From Melghirimyces profundicolus (lineage in GTDB: Bacteria > Bacillota > Bacilli > Thermoactinomycetales > DSM-45169): a stretch of 64,000 bases of DNA. The stretch lies in NCBI RefSeq assembly GCF_003054245.1, contig NZ_QBKR01000007.1:1-64000 (forward strand), given 5' to 3'. Made by a program: the position numbers and the translations under genes. The notes under the pieces are model-generated. The model searched no databases and was not told the origin of the DNA. It was given only the letters and a program-made list of their open reading frames with translations. Positions 19,392 through 27,818 of this stretch are shown piece after piece; within the stretch, counting starts at the first letter, position 1; the number at the start of each line of letters is the position of its first letter.

Positions 19392-19559
19392 AAGCGGGAA
19401 AGTTTAACCGTCATCCAGGGTGAATAAGGGATGAGCCCGGTTCTGGGGAGCAAGATTTTCAAATGCCAGGTTGATGTCTGCGGAAAATGGTTCATCCTGA
19501 CGGGATTTTTCAGGCCGATCCCGTCTTTCCCCTGCTCTTCATCATTCACCGCCCGGCGA

Positions 19560-19742
19560 CCCAGGGCGCGACTTGTGCTCTGTGAGTGCATAGCGCGACC
19601 GGGAGTGAAGCGACCCCAGGCGCGACTTGTGCTCTGTGAGTGCATAGCGAGACCGGGGAGCGCAAGCGACCCAGGTGAGACTTGTGCTCTGTGAGTGCAG
19701 CCGGAGCGGCTTTGGGTATATGTTGCCGCTCACTTTTTCACA
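19560..19742 (+). repeat. 54-bp tandem repeat array B with terminal motif
   Basis: Two full units (19560-19613 and 19614-19669) and a third, changing at about 19700 into the terminal sequence CCGGAGCGGCTTTGGGTATA and continuing to CTCACTTTTTCACA, nearly identical to the end of array A. It fills part of the 585-bp gap between gerC and rlmN; 19392-19559 shows nothing recognisable. Confidence 0.9.
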
Positions 19743-19846
19743 ACGCTTTTAGGGTGCGAAGGAAGAAGATGGTCGGTTTAATGAAAAATTCATTTTTTCG
19801 TCTTCTTTCCACATATACAATAGAGGGGGGTGTCCAAAGGCCCTGC

Positions 19847-19960
19847 AAACCGCTTCAACACGTCAAAGCGGGGGTTTTCCGGGGCCGCCCAACCTTTTCT
19901 TTCCCGCCTGCTACTGATATAATAAGGAAAGTTTTGAGGAATGATTTGACTCTAATCATT
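19847..19960 (+). promoter_or_regulatory. Upstream region of rlmN: hairpin, promoter, inverted repeat
   Basis: CCGCTT (19850-19855) pairs with AAGCGG (19866-19871) before a GGGTTTT tail, a possible weak terminator. An extended -10, TGATATAAT, lies at 19915-19923; its -35 is poor. AATGATT (19940-19946) and AATCATT (19954-19960) form a perfect 7-bp inverted repeat in the leader just upstream of the ribosome binding site, a possible operator or leader hairpin. Confidence 0.5.
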
Positions 19961-19976
19961 GGTGGGAGTTCTTTTT

Positions 19977-21032
19977 ATGATGCCTTCGATGTACGACCGG
20001 ACCCATTCCGAATGGAAAGCGTGGATGAAAGAGGAGGGGGAGCCCGCCTTCCGTGCCGATCAGGTGATGGATTGGCTGTATGGAAAGCGGGTGACTTCCT
20101 TTGAGGACATGACCAACCTGCCCAAATCCTTAAGGGAACGGTTGGCCGCTTCTTTCCGGCTCGATCCTCTGAAGGTGATCACTGCGCAACAGTCGTCGGA
20201 CGGGACGGTCAAATTTTTGTTCCAGCTCCATGACGGACATGCGATCGAGACGGTGATCATGCGGCACAACTACGGGAACAGTGTCTGTGTCACCACCCAG
20301 GTGGGGTGCCGGGTTGGTTGTACCTTTTGCGCATCCACCCTGGGAGGATTGAAGCGCAACTTGGATGCCGGGGAAGTGGTGGCCCAGGTGGTGGCCGCCC
20401 AGCGATATCTGGACAGCACCGGGGAACGTGTCCACTCCGTCGTGATCATGGGGATCGGAGAGCCCTTCGAAAATTACGAGGCTTCCCTCCAGTTTATGCG
20501 TGTGATCAACGATCCGAAGGGCTTAAGAATCGGGCAGCGCCACATTACGGTCTCCACCAGCGGGATCGTTCCTTCGATTTACCGATTCGCGGACGAAGGA
20601 TTGCAGGTCAACCTGGCCATCTCCATTCATGCGCCCAACCAGGATCTCAGAAAGCGGCTGATGCCGGTAAGCTATCGTTATCCTCTGGAGGAGTTGCTCG
20701 AAGCCTGCCGGTATTACATGGAAAAGACCGGTCGGAGGATCACGTATGAATACGCTCTGATCGGGGGGAAAAACGACGCTCCCGAACATGCTCACGAACT
20801 GGGACAGCTTTTGGCCGGGAGCGGTTCACTTATCAACTTGATCCCGGTTAACCATGTGCCCGAGCGGAATTACACCCGAACCCCCCGGAACCGCATTTTC
20901 AAGTTTCAACGGATTCTCCAATCGTATAACCTGACCGCCACGATTCGGCGGGAACACGGAAGCGACATCGACGCGGCCTGTGGCCAACTGCGGGCCAAAC
21001 ACATGGGGGACGGGGAGAAAAAAACCTCCTGA
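19977..21032 (+). CDS. rlmN: Dual-specificity 23S rRNA A2503 / tRNA A37 methyltransferase
   Basis: Radical SAM enzyme making 2-methyladenosine. The CxxxCxxC cluster is in GCRVGCTFCASTLGG, the SAM-binding GIGEPFENY follows, and the second catalytic Cys is near the C-terminus in DAACGQLR. ATG 19977 follows GGTGGGAG; ATG 19980 is adjacent, and a TTG at 19959 would lie inside the inverted repeat. 351 residues is normal. It precedes prpC-prkC as in B. subtilis. Confidence 0.96.
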   Translation: MMPSMYDRTHSEWKAWMKEEGEPAFRADQVMDWLYGKRVTSFEDMTNLPKSLRERLAASFRLDPLKVITAQQSSDGTVKFLFQLHDGHAIETVIMRHNYGNSVCVTTQVGCRVGCTFCASTLGGLKRNLDAGEVVAQVVAAQRYLDSTGERVHSVVIMGIGEPFENYEASLQFMRVINDPKGLRIGQRHITVSTSGIVPSIYRFADEGLQVNLAISIHAPNQDLRKRLMPVSYRYPLEELLEACRYYMEKTGRRITYEYALIGGKNDAPEHAHELGQLLAGSGSLINLIPVNHVPERNYTRTPRNRIFKFQRILQSYNLTATIRREHGSDIDAACGQLRAKHMGDGEKKTS

Positions 21033-21112
21033 AAGCCCCGCAAAATAGGTCCGAGCTGTTTCCTTCCCGCGTTGTGTCAAGACAAACACCCAAAGGGAAA
21101 GGAGTCACCGGA

Positions 21113-21865
21113 ATGGAAAAGGCATGGCTTACCCATAAAGGACGGGTGCGTGATTATAACGAGGACAGTGTCGGCCTTTTTCAGTCGGACCACGGGGTAC
21201 CTGTGGCCGTGGTGGCGGACGGCATGGGCGGGCACCAGGCCGGTGATGTGGCCAGCCAGACGGTAGTGCGGGTGATCCAGCAGAAGCTCCATGCCCTCAC
21301 ACCTGAAATGGGAACCGACGAACGGCGGGACGGCATTCTCGATGCCGTGGAGGCCGCCAACCGGGAAGTTTACAAGATGGCGAGCCAAAACAAAGGTTAT
21401 AAAGGGATGGGGACGACCGTCATCGCTTCCATTCTGGGAAAAGAGGAAGTGGTATTGGCCCATATCGGGGACAGCCGGGCCTATCTCCTCCACGATGATG
21501 GACTCTACCAGCTGACCGAGGACCATTCCCTGGTCAACATCCTGAAAAAGCACGGGGAGATTACAGAAGAGGAGGCACGTGTCCATCCCCAACGGAACGT
21601 GATTGTCCGGGCCGTGGGGACCAACGACGAGGTGGAGGCGGATCTCATCGTCACTCCTTGGTACAAGGGGGACACCCTTCTGATCTGCTCCGACGGTTTG
21701 TACAACATGGTTTCCGTTGACGAGATCGGAACCGTGTTGACCTCCCGGCTCTCCATCCGTGAAAAAGCGGATCTCCTGGTGGAGAAAGCCCTGGAAGCAG
21801 GGGGAACCGATAACATTTCCGTTGTGTTGGTCCGAAACGACGGAGTCATGAAAGTCAAGAAATAA
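21113..21865 (+). CDS. prpC: PP2C-type protein phosphatase
   Basis: Metal-dependent Ser/Thr phosphatase reversing phosphorylation by the neighbouring kinase PrkC. Family motifs RDYNEDS (near residue 15), VADGMGGHQAGDVAS, GDSRAYLL and GGTDNISVVLV supply the metal-binding aspartates. ATG 21113 follows GGAAAGGAG; an upstream in-frame start at 21074 lacks a ribosome binding site. 250 residues. The kinase gene starts 25 bp downstream. Confidence 0.95.
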   Translation: MEKAWLTHKGRVRDYNEDSVGLFQSDHGVPVAVVADGMGGHQAGDVASQTVVRVIQQKLHALTPEMGTDERRDGILDAVEAANREVYKMASQNKGYKGMGTTVIASILGKEEVVLAHIGDSRAYLLHDDGLYQLTEDHSLVNILKKHGEITEEEARVHPQRNVIVRAVGTNDEVEADLIVTPWYKGDTLLICSDGLYNMVSVDEIGTVLTSRLSIREKADLLVEKALEAGGTDNISVVLVRNDGVMKVKK

Positions 21866-21890
21866 ATCTTTGACGGGAGAGCGAGGTGAG

Positions 21891-23573
21891 ATGCCAGTGG
21901 AAGGCAGGAAATTGGGCGGCCGTTACGAAGTGATCAGCCGGGTCGGAGGGGGCGGCATGGCGGTGGTGTACAAAGCACGGGACGTGCTGTTGAACCGCTA
22001 TGTGGCGATCAAGGTGCTCAACGAATCGTTGAGCAACGATTCGGAATTTGTGCGCCGGTTCAGCCGGGAAGCGCAGGCGGCCGCCAGTTTGTCTCATCCC
22101 AACGTGGTCAGTGTCTATGATGTGGGACAGGAAAACCATACGCATTATATCGTGATGGAGTATATCGAAGGTCCCACGCTGAAGGAATATATCCAGCAGT
22201 ACAGCCCGCTGACAGCCGAAGAGATTGTTTCCATTGCATCTCAGATTTGTGACGCCTTGGCCCACGCCCACGAGAACCAGATCGTCCACCGGGATGTGAA
22301 GCCTCACAATATTCTTTTGGGTTACAACGGCCGGGCCAAAGTAACGGACTTCGGAATTGCCCGGGCCACCACTTCCTCCACGATCACCCAGGCGGGGTCC
22401 GTGATGGGTTCCGTCCATTATTTCTCCCCGGAACAGGCCCGCGGCGGCCTGATCGGCGAGAAGTCGGACATCTACTCCCTCGGGGTGGTCCTTTACGAAA
22501 TGGTGACGGGGGAACTTCCCTTCGACGGGGATTCCGCCATCTCCATCGCCATGAAACACCTGCAGGATCCCGTCCGGGATCCCGCCGAACTGAACGCCGA
22601 CATTCCGCGGAGCATCCATAACATCATCCTGAAGGCGCTGGAAAAAGATCCCGAGCAGCGATACCCCACGATCCGGGCAATGAAGGAGGACCTGGACTCG
22701 GTTTTCCGTTACGACCGGATGGAAGAGCCTTCGTTGCGCACCGACCGCCAAGACAAGGCGGAAACGAAGCCCTTTGCCGCCGTGGGTGCAACCGGTGCGG
22801 CAGCGTCCGATCCCGAGGACGAAGAACGGCCCTACCAGGCCACTTCCTCCGGACGGGTCGGCGATCAAACGATGGCCAACCTGGAACGCCTGCGTCGTGT
22901 TCCCGCGGACAAGAACAAAACCATGCTGGAACGGACCGTGGTCTGGCTGGAAAACGTGCAGGCCAACATGCCTTGGTGGCAGAAGGTCTTGTTCGGCCTC
23001 TTCACCCTGATCGTCATCTTTTCCTTGGCGTTGTTCACCTTCGACACCGTGATGGGCTGGATGTCCCGGGACGAAGGAGCCAGCGGGCAGCCGCGGGAGG
23101 AGCAGCGGCAGGGCGCCACGGTCCGTTTGGAGCAAGTGATCGGAATGGATGCATCAGCGGCAAAGTCCATGCTTGAAGAAAAGGGATTTAAAAATGTTAT
23201 AATCGAAACAGGTGACACCGCCCATTTCGGTGCGGAGTATGGAACGGGGAAAGTGTACAAAACTTCCCCCGAGCCGGGGGAAGAAGTTTCGAAAGACACG
23301 AAAGTCATCCTGCACAAAAACCCTGAAATGTTTCGGGTGCCGGATGTCAGCGGTGTCTATCAACAGCCTCATCTGGAAAATACATGGCCGGCAAAATACG
23401 GTTATAAACCTGAAGTGATATACCACGAAGAAGCGGGATATTCAAGGGGACAGGGAATCACCTCACGTCCTGCGGCGGGGCAATACCTTCCCAAGGGTGG
23501 AACATTGAAGATCTGGGTCTTTACCTCCGGGGAAAACAACCCGCCTCCTGAACCCCAAAAGGTGTATCCTTGA
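21891..23573 (+). CDS. prkC: Serine/threonine protein kinase with PASTA domains
   Basis: Membrane kinase that senses peptidoglycan fragments and, in B. subtilis, also triggers spore germination. Kinase domain (about 1-275) with G-loop VGGGGMAVVYKA, catalytic HRDVKPHN and DFGIA; a membrane segment near 363-385; then two PASTA repeats at about 410-476 and 481-548. B. subtilis PrkC has three PASTA domains plus an Ig-like region, so the sensor here is shorter. ATG 21891 is preferred over TTG 21870. 560 residues. Confidence 0.95.
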   Translation: MPVEGRKLGGRYEVISRVGGGGMAVVYKARDVLLNRYVAIKVLNESLSNDSEFVRRFSREAQAAASLSHPNVVSVYDVGQENHTHYIVMEYIEGPTLKEYIQQYSPLTAEEIVSIASQICDALAHAHENQIVHRDVKPHNILLGYNGRAKVTDFGIARATTSSTITQAGSVMGSVHYFSPEQARGGLIGEKSDIYSLGVVLYEMVTGELPFDGDSAISIAMKHLQDPVRDPAELNADIPRSIHNIILKALEKDPEQRYPTIRAMKEDLDSVFRYDRMEEPSLRTDRQDKAETKPFAAVGATGAAASDPEDEERPYQATSSGRVGDQTMANLERLRRVPADKNKTMLERTVVWLENVQANMPWWQKVLFGLFTLIVIFSLALFTFDTVMGWMSRDEGASGQPREEQRQGATVRLEQVIGMDASAAKSMLEEKGFKNVIIETGDTAHFGAEYGTGKVYKTSPEPGEEVSKDTKVILHKNPEMFRVPDVSGVYQQPHLENTWPAKYGYKPEVIYHEEAGYSRGQGITSRPAAGQYLPKGGTLKIWVFTSGENNPPPEPQKVYP

Positions 23574-23658
23574 TGTGTCGTGACGGGAAGTATGGATCAA
23601 TTGATTATAAGGTCCGATGGTTGCAGTTGATCACAACCCATCGATTGGACCATAATGA

Positions 23659-23687
23659 GAACGAGGCGGCGGCCTCGTTCCCTTTAC
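23659..23687 (+). terminator. Possible terminator or leader hairpin before rsgA
   Basis: GAACGAGGC (23659-23667) pairs perfectly with GCCTCGTTC (23672-23680), followed by a pyrimidine-rich CCTTTACTTTT. It may end the prkC transcript; a poor promoter (TTGATC, CATAAT, 18-bp spacer) lies just upstream. Confidence 0.5.
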
Positions 23688-23714
23688 TTTTCGGAAGCTT
23701 TGAGGAGGGAAGTT

Positions 23715-24590
23715 ATGCCGGAGGGGCAAATCGTGCGGGCGGTGAGCGGTTTTTTTTATGTGAGGACGCCGGAAGGGGATGTCCGGTGCCGGGCCCGGGG
23801 CGTGTTCAAAAAGAAAAAGTGGTCCCCCTTGGTGGGGGATCGGGTCACCTTTGAGGAGACGGAGCCCGGAGAAGGGTGGGTGACCGATCTTCACCCGCGG
23901 ACCACGGAGCTGGTCCGTCCTCCCGTGGCCAACGTGGACCAGGCCGTGGTGGTCGCTTCCTTAAGGGAACCCGCGCTTCAGCCGGAGCTGTTGGACCGGT
24001 TTCTGGTTCACGCGGAACGGGAAAAACTGGATGTGGTGATCTGTCTGACCAAGATGGATCTTCTGGAGGATGAGTCGGAACTGGATTCGGTGCTGGACAT
24101 CTACACCAAGGTCGATTACCCGGTTCTTACCACCAGTGTTTACACCGGCGAAGGGATCGAGGCCCTGAAGGCGGCTTTGAAGGATCGTCTCTCCGTTTTC
24201 GCCGGACAGTCGGGAGTGGGGAAATCCTCTCTGTTGAATGCCGTCCTGCCCTCGCTCGGGCTGAAGACCGGCGAGGTGAGTAAAAAGCTCGGCCGGGGCC
24301 GCCACACCACCCGCCAGGTGGAAATCCTGGACTTGCCCGACGGGGGGCAGGTGGCGGATACTCCCGGTTTCAGCCAGCTTTCCTTCGGAAACATGGAGGA
24401 GACCGAAATGGGTGAATGCTTCCCCGAAATCGCGTACTTTTCCCCCGGATGCAAATTCCGGGGGTGCCTTCACAAAAACGAGCCCCGTTGTGCGGTGAAA
24501 GCAGCCGTGGAACAGGGGGAGATCAGCGAATCCCGGTATCGCCATTACCTTTCCTTTCTGGAGGAAATCAGCGACCAGCGGAGGTATTGA
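23715..24590 (+). CDS. rsgA: Ribosome small subunit-dependent GTPase A
   Basis: Circularly permuted GTPase checking 30S subunit maturation. An N-terminal OB-fold (to about residue 65) precedes G4 (LTKMDLL), which comes before G1 (AGQSGVGKSSLLN) and G3 (DTPGF). The C-terminal zinc knuckle uses the Cys/His set in CKFRGCLHKNEPRC. ATG 23715 follows GAGGAGGGA; 291 residues. rpe follows 4 bp later, as in B. subtilis. Confidence 0.96.
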   Translation: MPEGQIVRAVSGFFYVRTPEGDVRCRARGVFKKKKWSPLVGDRVTFEETEPGEGWVTDLHPRTTELVRPPVANVDQAVVVASLREPALQPELLDRFLVHAEREKLDVVICLTKMDLLEDESELDSVLDIYTKVDYPVLTTSVYTGEGIEALKAALKDRLSVFAGQSGVGKSSLLNAVLPSLGLKTGEVSKKLGRGRHTTRQVEILDLPDGGQVADTPGFSQLSFGNMEETEMGECFPEIAYFSPGCKFRGCLHKNEPRCAVKAAVEQGEISESRYRHYLSFLEEISDQRRY

Positions 24591-24594
24591 ACCA

Positions 24595-25263
24595 ATGGTA
24601 AAAATCGCACCTTCCATTCTGTCCGCCGATTTCGGACGACTGTCGGAGGAAATCAGTGAAGTGGAGCAGGCGGGGGCCGACTGGGTTCATGTCGATGTGA
24701 TGGATGGTCGGTTCGTCCCCAACATTACGATCGGCCCCCTGGTCGTCGAAGCGATTCGCCCCCATACCCGTTTGCCCCTGGATGTCCATCTGATGATCGA
24801 GGAACCGGACCGGTACATCTCTGCCTTCGCCGAAGCGGGAGCCGACTGGATCTCCGTTCATCAGGAAGCCTGCCCCCATCTTCACCGGACGGTCCACCTG
24901 ATCAAGGAACACGGAGTCCGGGCCGGAGTGGTGCTCAACCCGGCGACGCCGGCGGAAACATTGAAGCCGATTCTTCCGGACCTGGACCTGATTTTGCTGA
25001 TGACCGTCAATCCCGGCTTCGGGGGACAGGCATTCATCCCCGGTGTGTTGGACAAAATCCGGCAGGTACGCGAGATGCTGGATGCTGCGGGACTCTCCGG
25101 GGTGGAACTGGAAGTGGACGGGGGAATCAACCCGGAGACGGCGAAAGAGACGGTGGAGGCCGGAGCCACAGTGCTGGTGGCCGGTTCCGCCGTTTTCGGC
25201 AAAACGGATCGGGCCGGTGCGCTCCAATCCCTGCGGACAGGGGCGGGCAATGACCCCGCCTGA
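24595..25263 (+). CDS. rpe: Ribulose-phosphate 3-epimerase
   Basis: Interconverts D-ribulose 5-phosphate and D-xylulose 5-phosphate in the pentose phosphate pathway. TIM barrel with APSILSADFG at the N-terminus, metal-binding HVDVMDGRFVPN and DVHLMI, and VEVDGGIN near the C-terminus. 222 residues. It starts 4 bp after rsgA and is probably coupled to it; thiT and thiN follow closely. Confidence 0.97.
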   Translation: MVKIAPSILSADFGRLSEEISEVEQAGADWVHVDVMDGRFVPNITIGPLVVEAIRPHTRLPLDVHLMIEEPDRYISAFAEAGADWISVHQEACPHLHRTVHLIKEHGVRAGVVLNPATPAETLKPILPDLDLILLMTVNPGFGGQAFIPGVLDKIRQVREMLDAAGLSGVELEVDGGINPETAKETVEAGATVLVAGSAVFGKTDRAGALQSLRTGAGNDPA

Positions 25264-25287
25264 GGTTCCGAATGGAGGAGGTACCCG

Positions 25288-25836
25288 ATGGAACGACGAC
25301 GTTTGATCACCATGTTGGAAGTGGCCGTGATGGCGGGGGCAGGAGGCCTGTTCAGCGTGCTCCTGGCCTTGAAGTTGTGGCCCCAGGGGGGATCGGTCAG
25401 CTTGGCGATGGTTCCGGTCGTCTTGGTGGCCTTTCGACGGGGGTGGGTTGCGGGTCTTTTATGCGGCCTTTTGGTCGGGCTGATCAATCTGATAATGAAC
25501 CCTTTTATCGTCCATCCCGTTCAGGTGGTGTTGGATTATCCCTTGGCATACAGTGTCTTGGGCTTGGCGGGGTGTTTCCGTCTGAACCGGGACATTCCCG
25601 CAACCTCCTTAACGGGACGGGTTGCTCTCGGTGTCACCGTGGCAGGTCTGGCGCGGCTTCTCTCCCACTTTATCTCCGGGGTGATTTGGTTCGGTGCCTT
25701 TGCTCCCGAAGGGTTTTCTCCCGCTCTTTACTCCTTACTGTACAACGCTTCCTACATTGTTCCCGAGATCCTGATCTCCATCGCCGTCACGCTTCTCCTC
25801 GCCCTTAAAGCCCCCGAACTGGTGCGAAGAAAATGA
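25288..25836 (+). CDS. thiT: Energy-coupled thiamine transporter S component
   Basis: Substrate-binding membrane subunit of an ECF-type thiamine importer; it would share the EcfAA'T module encoded elsewhere. Six hydrophobic helices in 182 residues and ThiT-like motifs: GGSVSLAMVPVVLVAFRRG, VVLDYPLAYSVLG and RLLSHFISGVIWFGAF, which carries thiamine-contacting aromatics in characterised members. ATG 25288 follows GGAGG. It overlaps thiN by 4 bp, pairing thiamine uptake with its pyrophosphorylation. No TPP riboswitch was seen upstream. Confidence 0.85.
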   Translation: MERRRLITMLEVAVMAGAGGLFSVLLALKLWPQGGSVSLAMVPVVLVAFRRGWVAGLLCGLLVGLINLIMNPFIVHPVQVVLDYPLAYSVLGLAGCFRLNRDIPATSLTGRVALGVTVAGLARLLSHFISGVIWFGAFAPEGFSPALYSLLYNASYIVPEILISIAVTLLLALKAPELVRRK

Positions 25837-26477
25837 AGCGTTGGGTGATTGTGGCGGGAGGGGACCTCGAACCTGCCGATCTGAAAGAGCTTCGGCGGGA
25901 GGATCGCGTTATCGCTGTCGACGGCGGGGTGCTCCCGTTGCTGAAGGCGGAGCTTCCCTTTGACCGGGCTGTCGGGGATTTTGACACTCTGAGCGGAGAG
26001 GGGGTTTTGGCTCTGAAAAAAAGGGGAATCCGGGTGGAGGAGCTTCCGGCGGAGAAAGATGTTACCGATACCCAGTACGCGGTGGAACAGGCTCTGGCGG
26101 AAGGCGCCGGGGAAATCCTGATCTTGGGTGCTCTGGGTGGCTCCCGTTTCGACCATTCTCTGGCCAATGTTTTCCTCCTCGAGAAGGTGGAGTCGGCGGG
26201 GGTCCGGGGCGAAATCCGGAATTCGCATAACCGGCTGCGTCTCTACACCGGAAACGGGCGGGAGATGATCGTGGAGCGGGGACCGTTCCAGTATGTCTCT
26301 CTCCTGCCCCTGAGCGAACGGGTGGAGGATCTCCACCTGAAGGGTTTTCGGTATCCGTTGGCCGGCGCCACCCTGCTCCGGAGCGACCCGATGGGGATCA
26401 GCAATAAAGTGATTGCCCCCCGGGCAACGATTCGTGCATCATCCGGAAGGCTTTTGGTCGTGGAAAGCAGCGACTGA
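25833..26477 (+). CDS. thiN: Thiamine diphosphokinase
   Basis: Converts thiamine to thiamine pyrophosphate with ATP. Conserved AVDGG, VGDFDTLS, the Asp pair in EKDVTDTQYAVEQAL and LGGSRFDHSLANV are all present; the C-terminal beta-barrel ends with GISNKVIAPRATIR. 214 residues is normal. ATG overlaps the thiT stop codon. In B. subtilis thiN sits between rpe and spoVM; the same holds here with thiT inserted. Confidence 0.95.
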   Translation: MKRWVIVAGGDLEPADLKELRREDRVIAVDGGVLPLLKAELPFDRAVGDFDTLSGEGVLALKKRGIRVEELPAEKDVTDTQYAVEQALAEGAGEILILGALGGSRFDHSLANVFLLEKVESAGVRGEIRNSHNRLRLYTGNGREMIVERGPFQYVSLLPLSERVEDLHLKGFRYPLAGATLLRSDPMGISNKVIAPRATIRASSGRLLVVESSD

Positions 26478-26587
26478 CATGGGCGCCCCCGATTCAGGTT
26501 CTAGGCACAACTGCCCTTCTATAGAATATATATAAGTGACAGGGTGAAGCGTTGCCTTGCAACCAACAGGGTGAAGGAGGGATCGGG

Positions 26588-26671
26588 GTGAAATTTTACA
26601 CCATTAAACTTCCCAAGCTCCTCGGCGGGATGGTTAAAGCCCTATTGGGTGTTTTCCAGGGGAAGAAATGA
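26588..26671 (+). CDS. spoVM: Stage V sporulation protein M
   Basis: 27-residue amphipathic peptide beginning KFYTIKLPKLLGG and ending in GKK. In B. subtilis the 26-residue SpoVM recognises the convex forespore membrane and anchors the SpoIVA coat base. Starts at GTG with AAGGAGGG at good spacing. Its place after thiN and before rpmB matches B. subtilis. Early mother-cell (sigma-E) expression is expected; an AT-rich ATAGAATATATATAAG lies about 60 bp upstream but cannot be assigned confidently as its -10. Confidence 0.95.
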   Translation: MKFYTIKLPKLLGGMVKALLGVFQGKK

Positions 26672-26699
26672 GTGAAGCCATGGCCGGGCCCGGGTGTTC

Positions 26700-26736
26700 G
26701 GATCAATGGAATGGAAATTTGGACTGATCCTTTTCT
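26700..26736 (+). terminator. Probable terminator after spoVM
   Basis: GGATCA (26700-26705) pairs with TGATCC (26725-26730), with a 19-base loop and TTTT following. Confidence 0.5.
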
Positions 26737-26826
26737 AACCGGATCGATGGCCCGGGTTTCCGGGTGAGACCGGCTTGATGGAATCGGCGGCGTGGTCCGT
26801 GTCACATCAGGATAGATCGGGAAGAG

Positions 26827-26856
26827 AAGACCGGCCGCGAGTCGGCCGTCTTTTCA
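26827..26856 (+). terminator. Second terminator between spoVM and repeat array C
   Basis: AAGACCGGCCG pairs with CGGCCGTCTT (one bulge) around a five-base loop, with TTTTC following. No gene is seen between this and the previous terminator. Confidence 0.7.
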
Positions 26857-26883
26857 TGTGTAAAAAAACCTATTGGAATATTG

Positions 26884-27206
26884 CGGAAAGTAAGGGGCCG
26901 CATTTACCCGAAACCGCTCCCCGGTCTCGCTATGCACTCCCAGAGCACAAGTCTCGCCGGGGTCGCTTCACTCCCGGTCTCGCTATGCACTCCCAGAGCA
27001 CAAGTCTCGCCTGGGGGTCGCTTCACTCCCGGTCTCGCTATGCACTCCCAGAGCACAAGTCTCGCCTGGGGGTCGCTTCACTCCCGGTCTCGCTATGCAC
27101 TCCCAGAGCACAAGTCTCGCCTGGGGGTCGCTTCACTCCCGGTCTCGCTATGCACTCCCAGAGCACAAGTCTCGCCTGGGGTCGCTTCACTCCCGGTCTC
27201 GCTATG
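26884..27206 (-). repeat. 54-bp tandem repeat array C (inverted)
   Basis: Five full units of 53, 55, 55, 55 and 54 bp (starts 26920, 26973, 27028, 27083, 27138) and a partial sixth ending at 27206, in reverse orientation to arrays A and B. On the minus strand the array ends in GGAGCGGTTTCGGGTAAATG (26900-26919), the same terminal motif. It lies between spoVM and rpmB; 27207-27267 shows nothing further. Confidence 0.93.
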
Positions 27207-27267
27207 CTGTCCTGCAGAGATGGATGCACGGCCCGCTCCGAATCTTCCTGCGGCGGGCAGGGGCCCA

Positions 27268-27303
27268 AAAAGCCCTCTCCTGCTTTTTCAGGAGAGGGCT
27301 TTG
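27268..27303 (-). terminator. Terminator of rpmB
   Basis: Perfect 12-bp stem AGCCCTCTCCTG/CAGGAGAGGGCT with a six-base loop. Read on the minus strand it is followed by TTTTTGGG, fitting termination of rpmB. Confidence 0.9.
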
Positions 27304-27375
27304 GCATGAAAAGCCGGGATTTGATGATATAACTGAATTTCCCGAAACCTTTTTCGCATGAAAAACCCGCAGTCT

Positions 27376-27564
27376 TCAGACGCGGGTCACTTTTCCGGAT
27401 TTCAGTGCTTTGGTGCTCACGTAGACGCGCTTCGGTTTGCCGTCGACCAGAATCCGGACTTTCTGGACGTTGGCTCCCCATTTACGACGGGTTTTCCGGT
27501 TGGAGTGGCTGACCTTGTTACCGGTGCGGCCCTCTTTCCCGGTGATGTAGCAACGACGTGCCAT
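27376..27564 (-). CDS. rpmB: Ribosomal protein bL28
   Basis: Large-subunit protein of 62 residues beginning [19 protein letters not shown] and ending [16 protein letters not shown], close to B. subtilis L28. It has a single Cys, so this is the zinc-free form. The minus-strand start is preceded by GGAGGTGGCC. It is monocistronic, facing away from yloU as in B. subtilis, with its own promoter (27683-27711) and terminator. Confidence 0.97.
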   Translation of the reverse strand: MARRCYITGKEGRTGNKVSHSNRKTRRKWGANVQKVRILVDGKPKRVYVSTKALKSGKVTRV

Positions 27565-27682
27565 GTTGGCCACCTCCTGCATTCGGTATGGGAAAAATGT
27601 TTCTTCCTTCCGTCGGTCCGACAAAAATCCGACCTCTTTTTCGCTGTCCGGACCCGAGTGTCCGGCAACAAAATACTACACC

Positions 27683-27711
27683 ATTTTAGCACACCGGATA
27701 TTTCCTTGCAA
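27683..27711 (-). promoter_or_regulatory. Promoter of rpmB
   Basis: On the minus strand TTGCAA, a 17-bp spacer and TAAAAT, with TG one base before the -10 (extended -10). It leaves a leader of about 110 nt before rpmB. Confidence 0.8.
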
Positions 27712-27769
27712 GAAGAGGGGGGCTTGAGTATGATTAGTGTGTCCGCTTTTTTTCCGTTGGGCGTTATTG

Positions 27770-27775
27770 TACAAT
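27770..27775 (+). promoter_or_regulatory. Possible -10 of the yloU-fakA promoter
   Basis: TACAAT sits within the palindrome ATTGTACAAT; only a T-rich stretch occupies the -35 position. It is the best candidate for plus-strand transcription of yloU. Confidence 0.35.
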
Positions 27776-27818
27776 AAGCCTGAACCTGCAAGTATACCTC
27801 TTTCGGGGAGGAATGGGA

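Noticed and set aside
26884-27206. Regular array resembling a CRISPR
   Set aside because: Whole 53-55 bp units repeat almost identically; there are no unique spacers between short repeats and no cas genes nearby.
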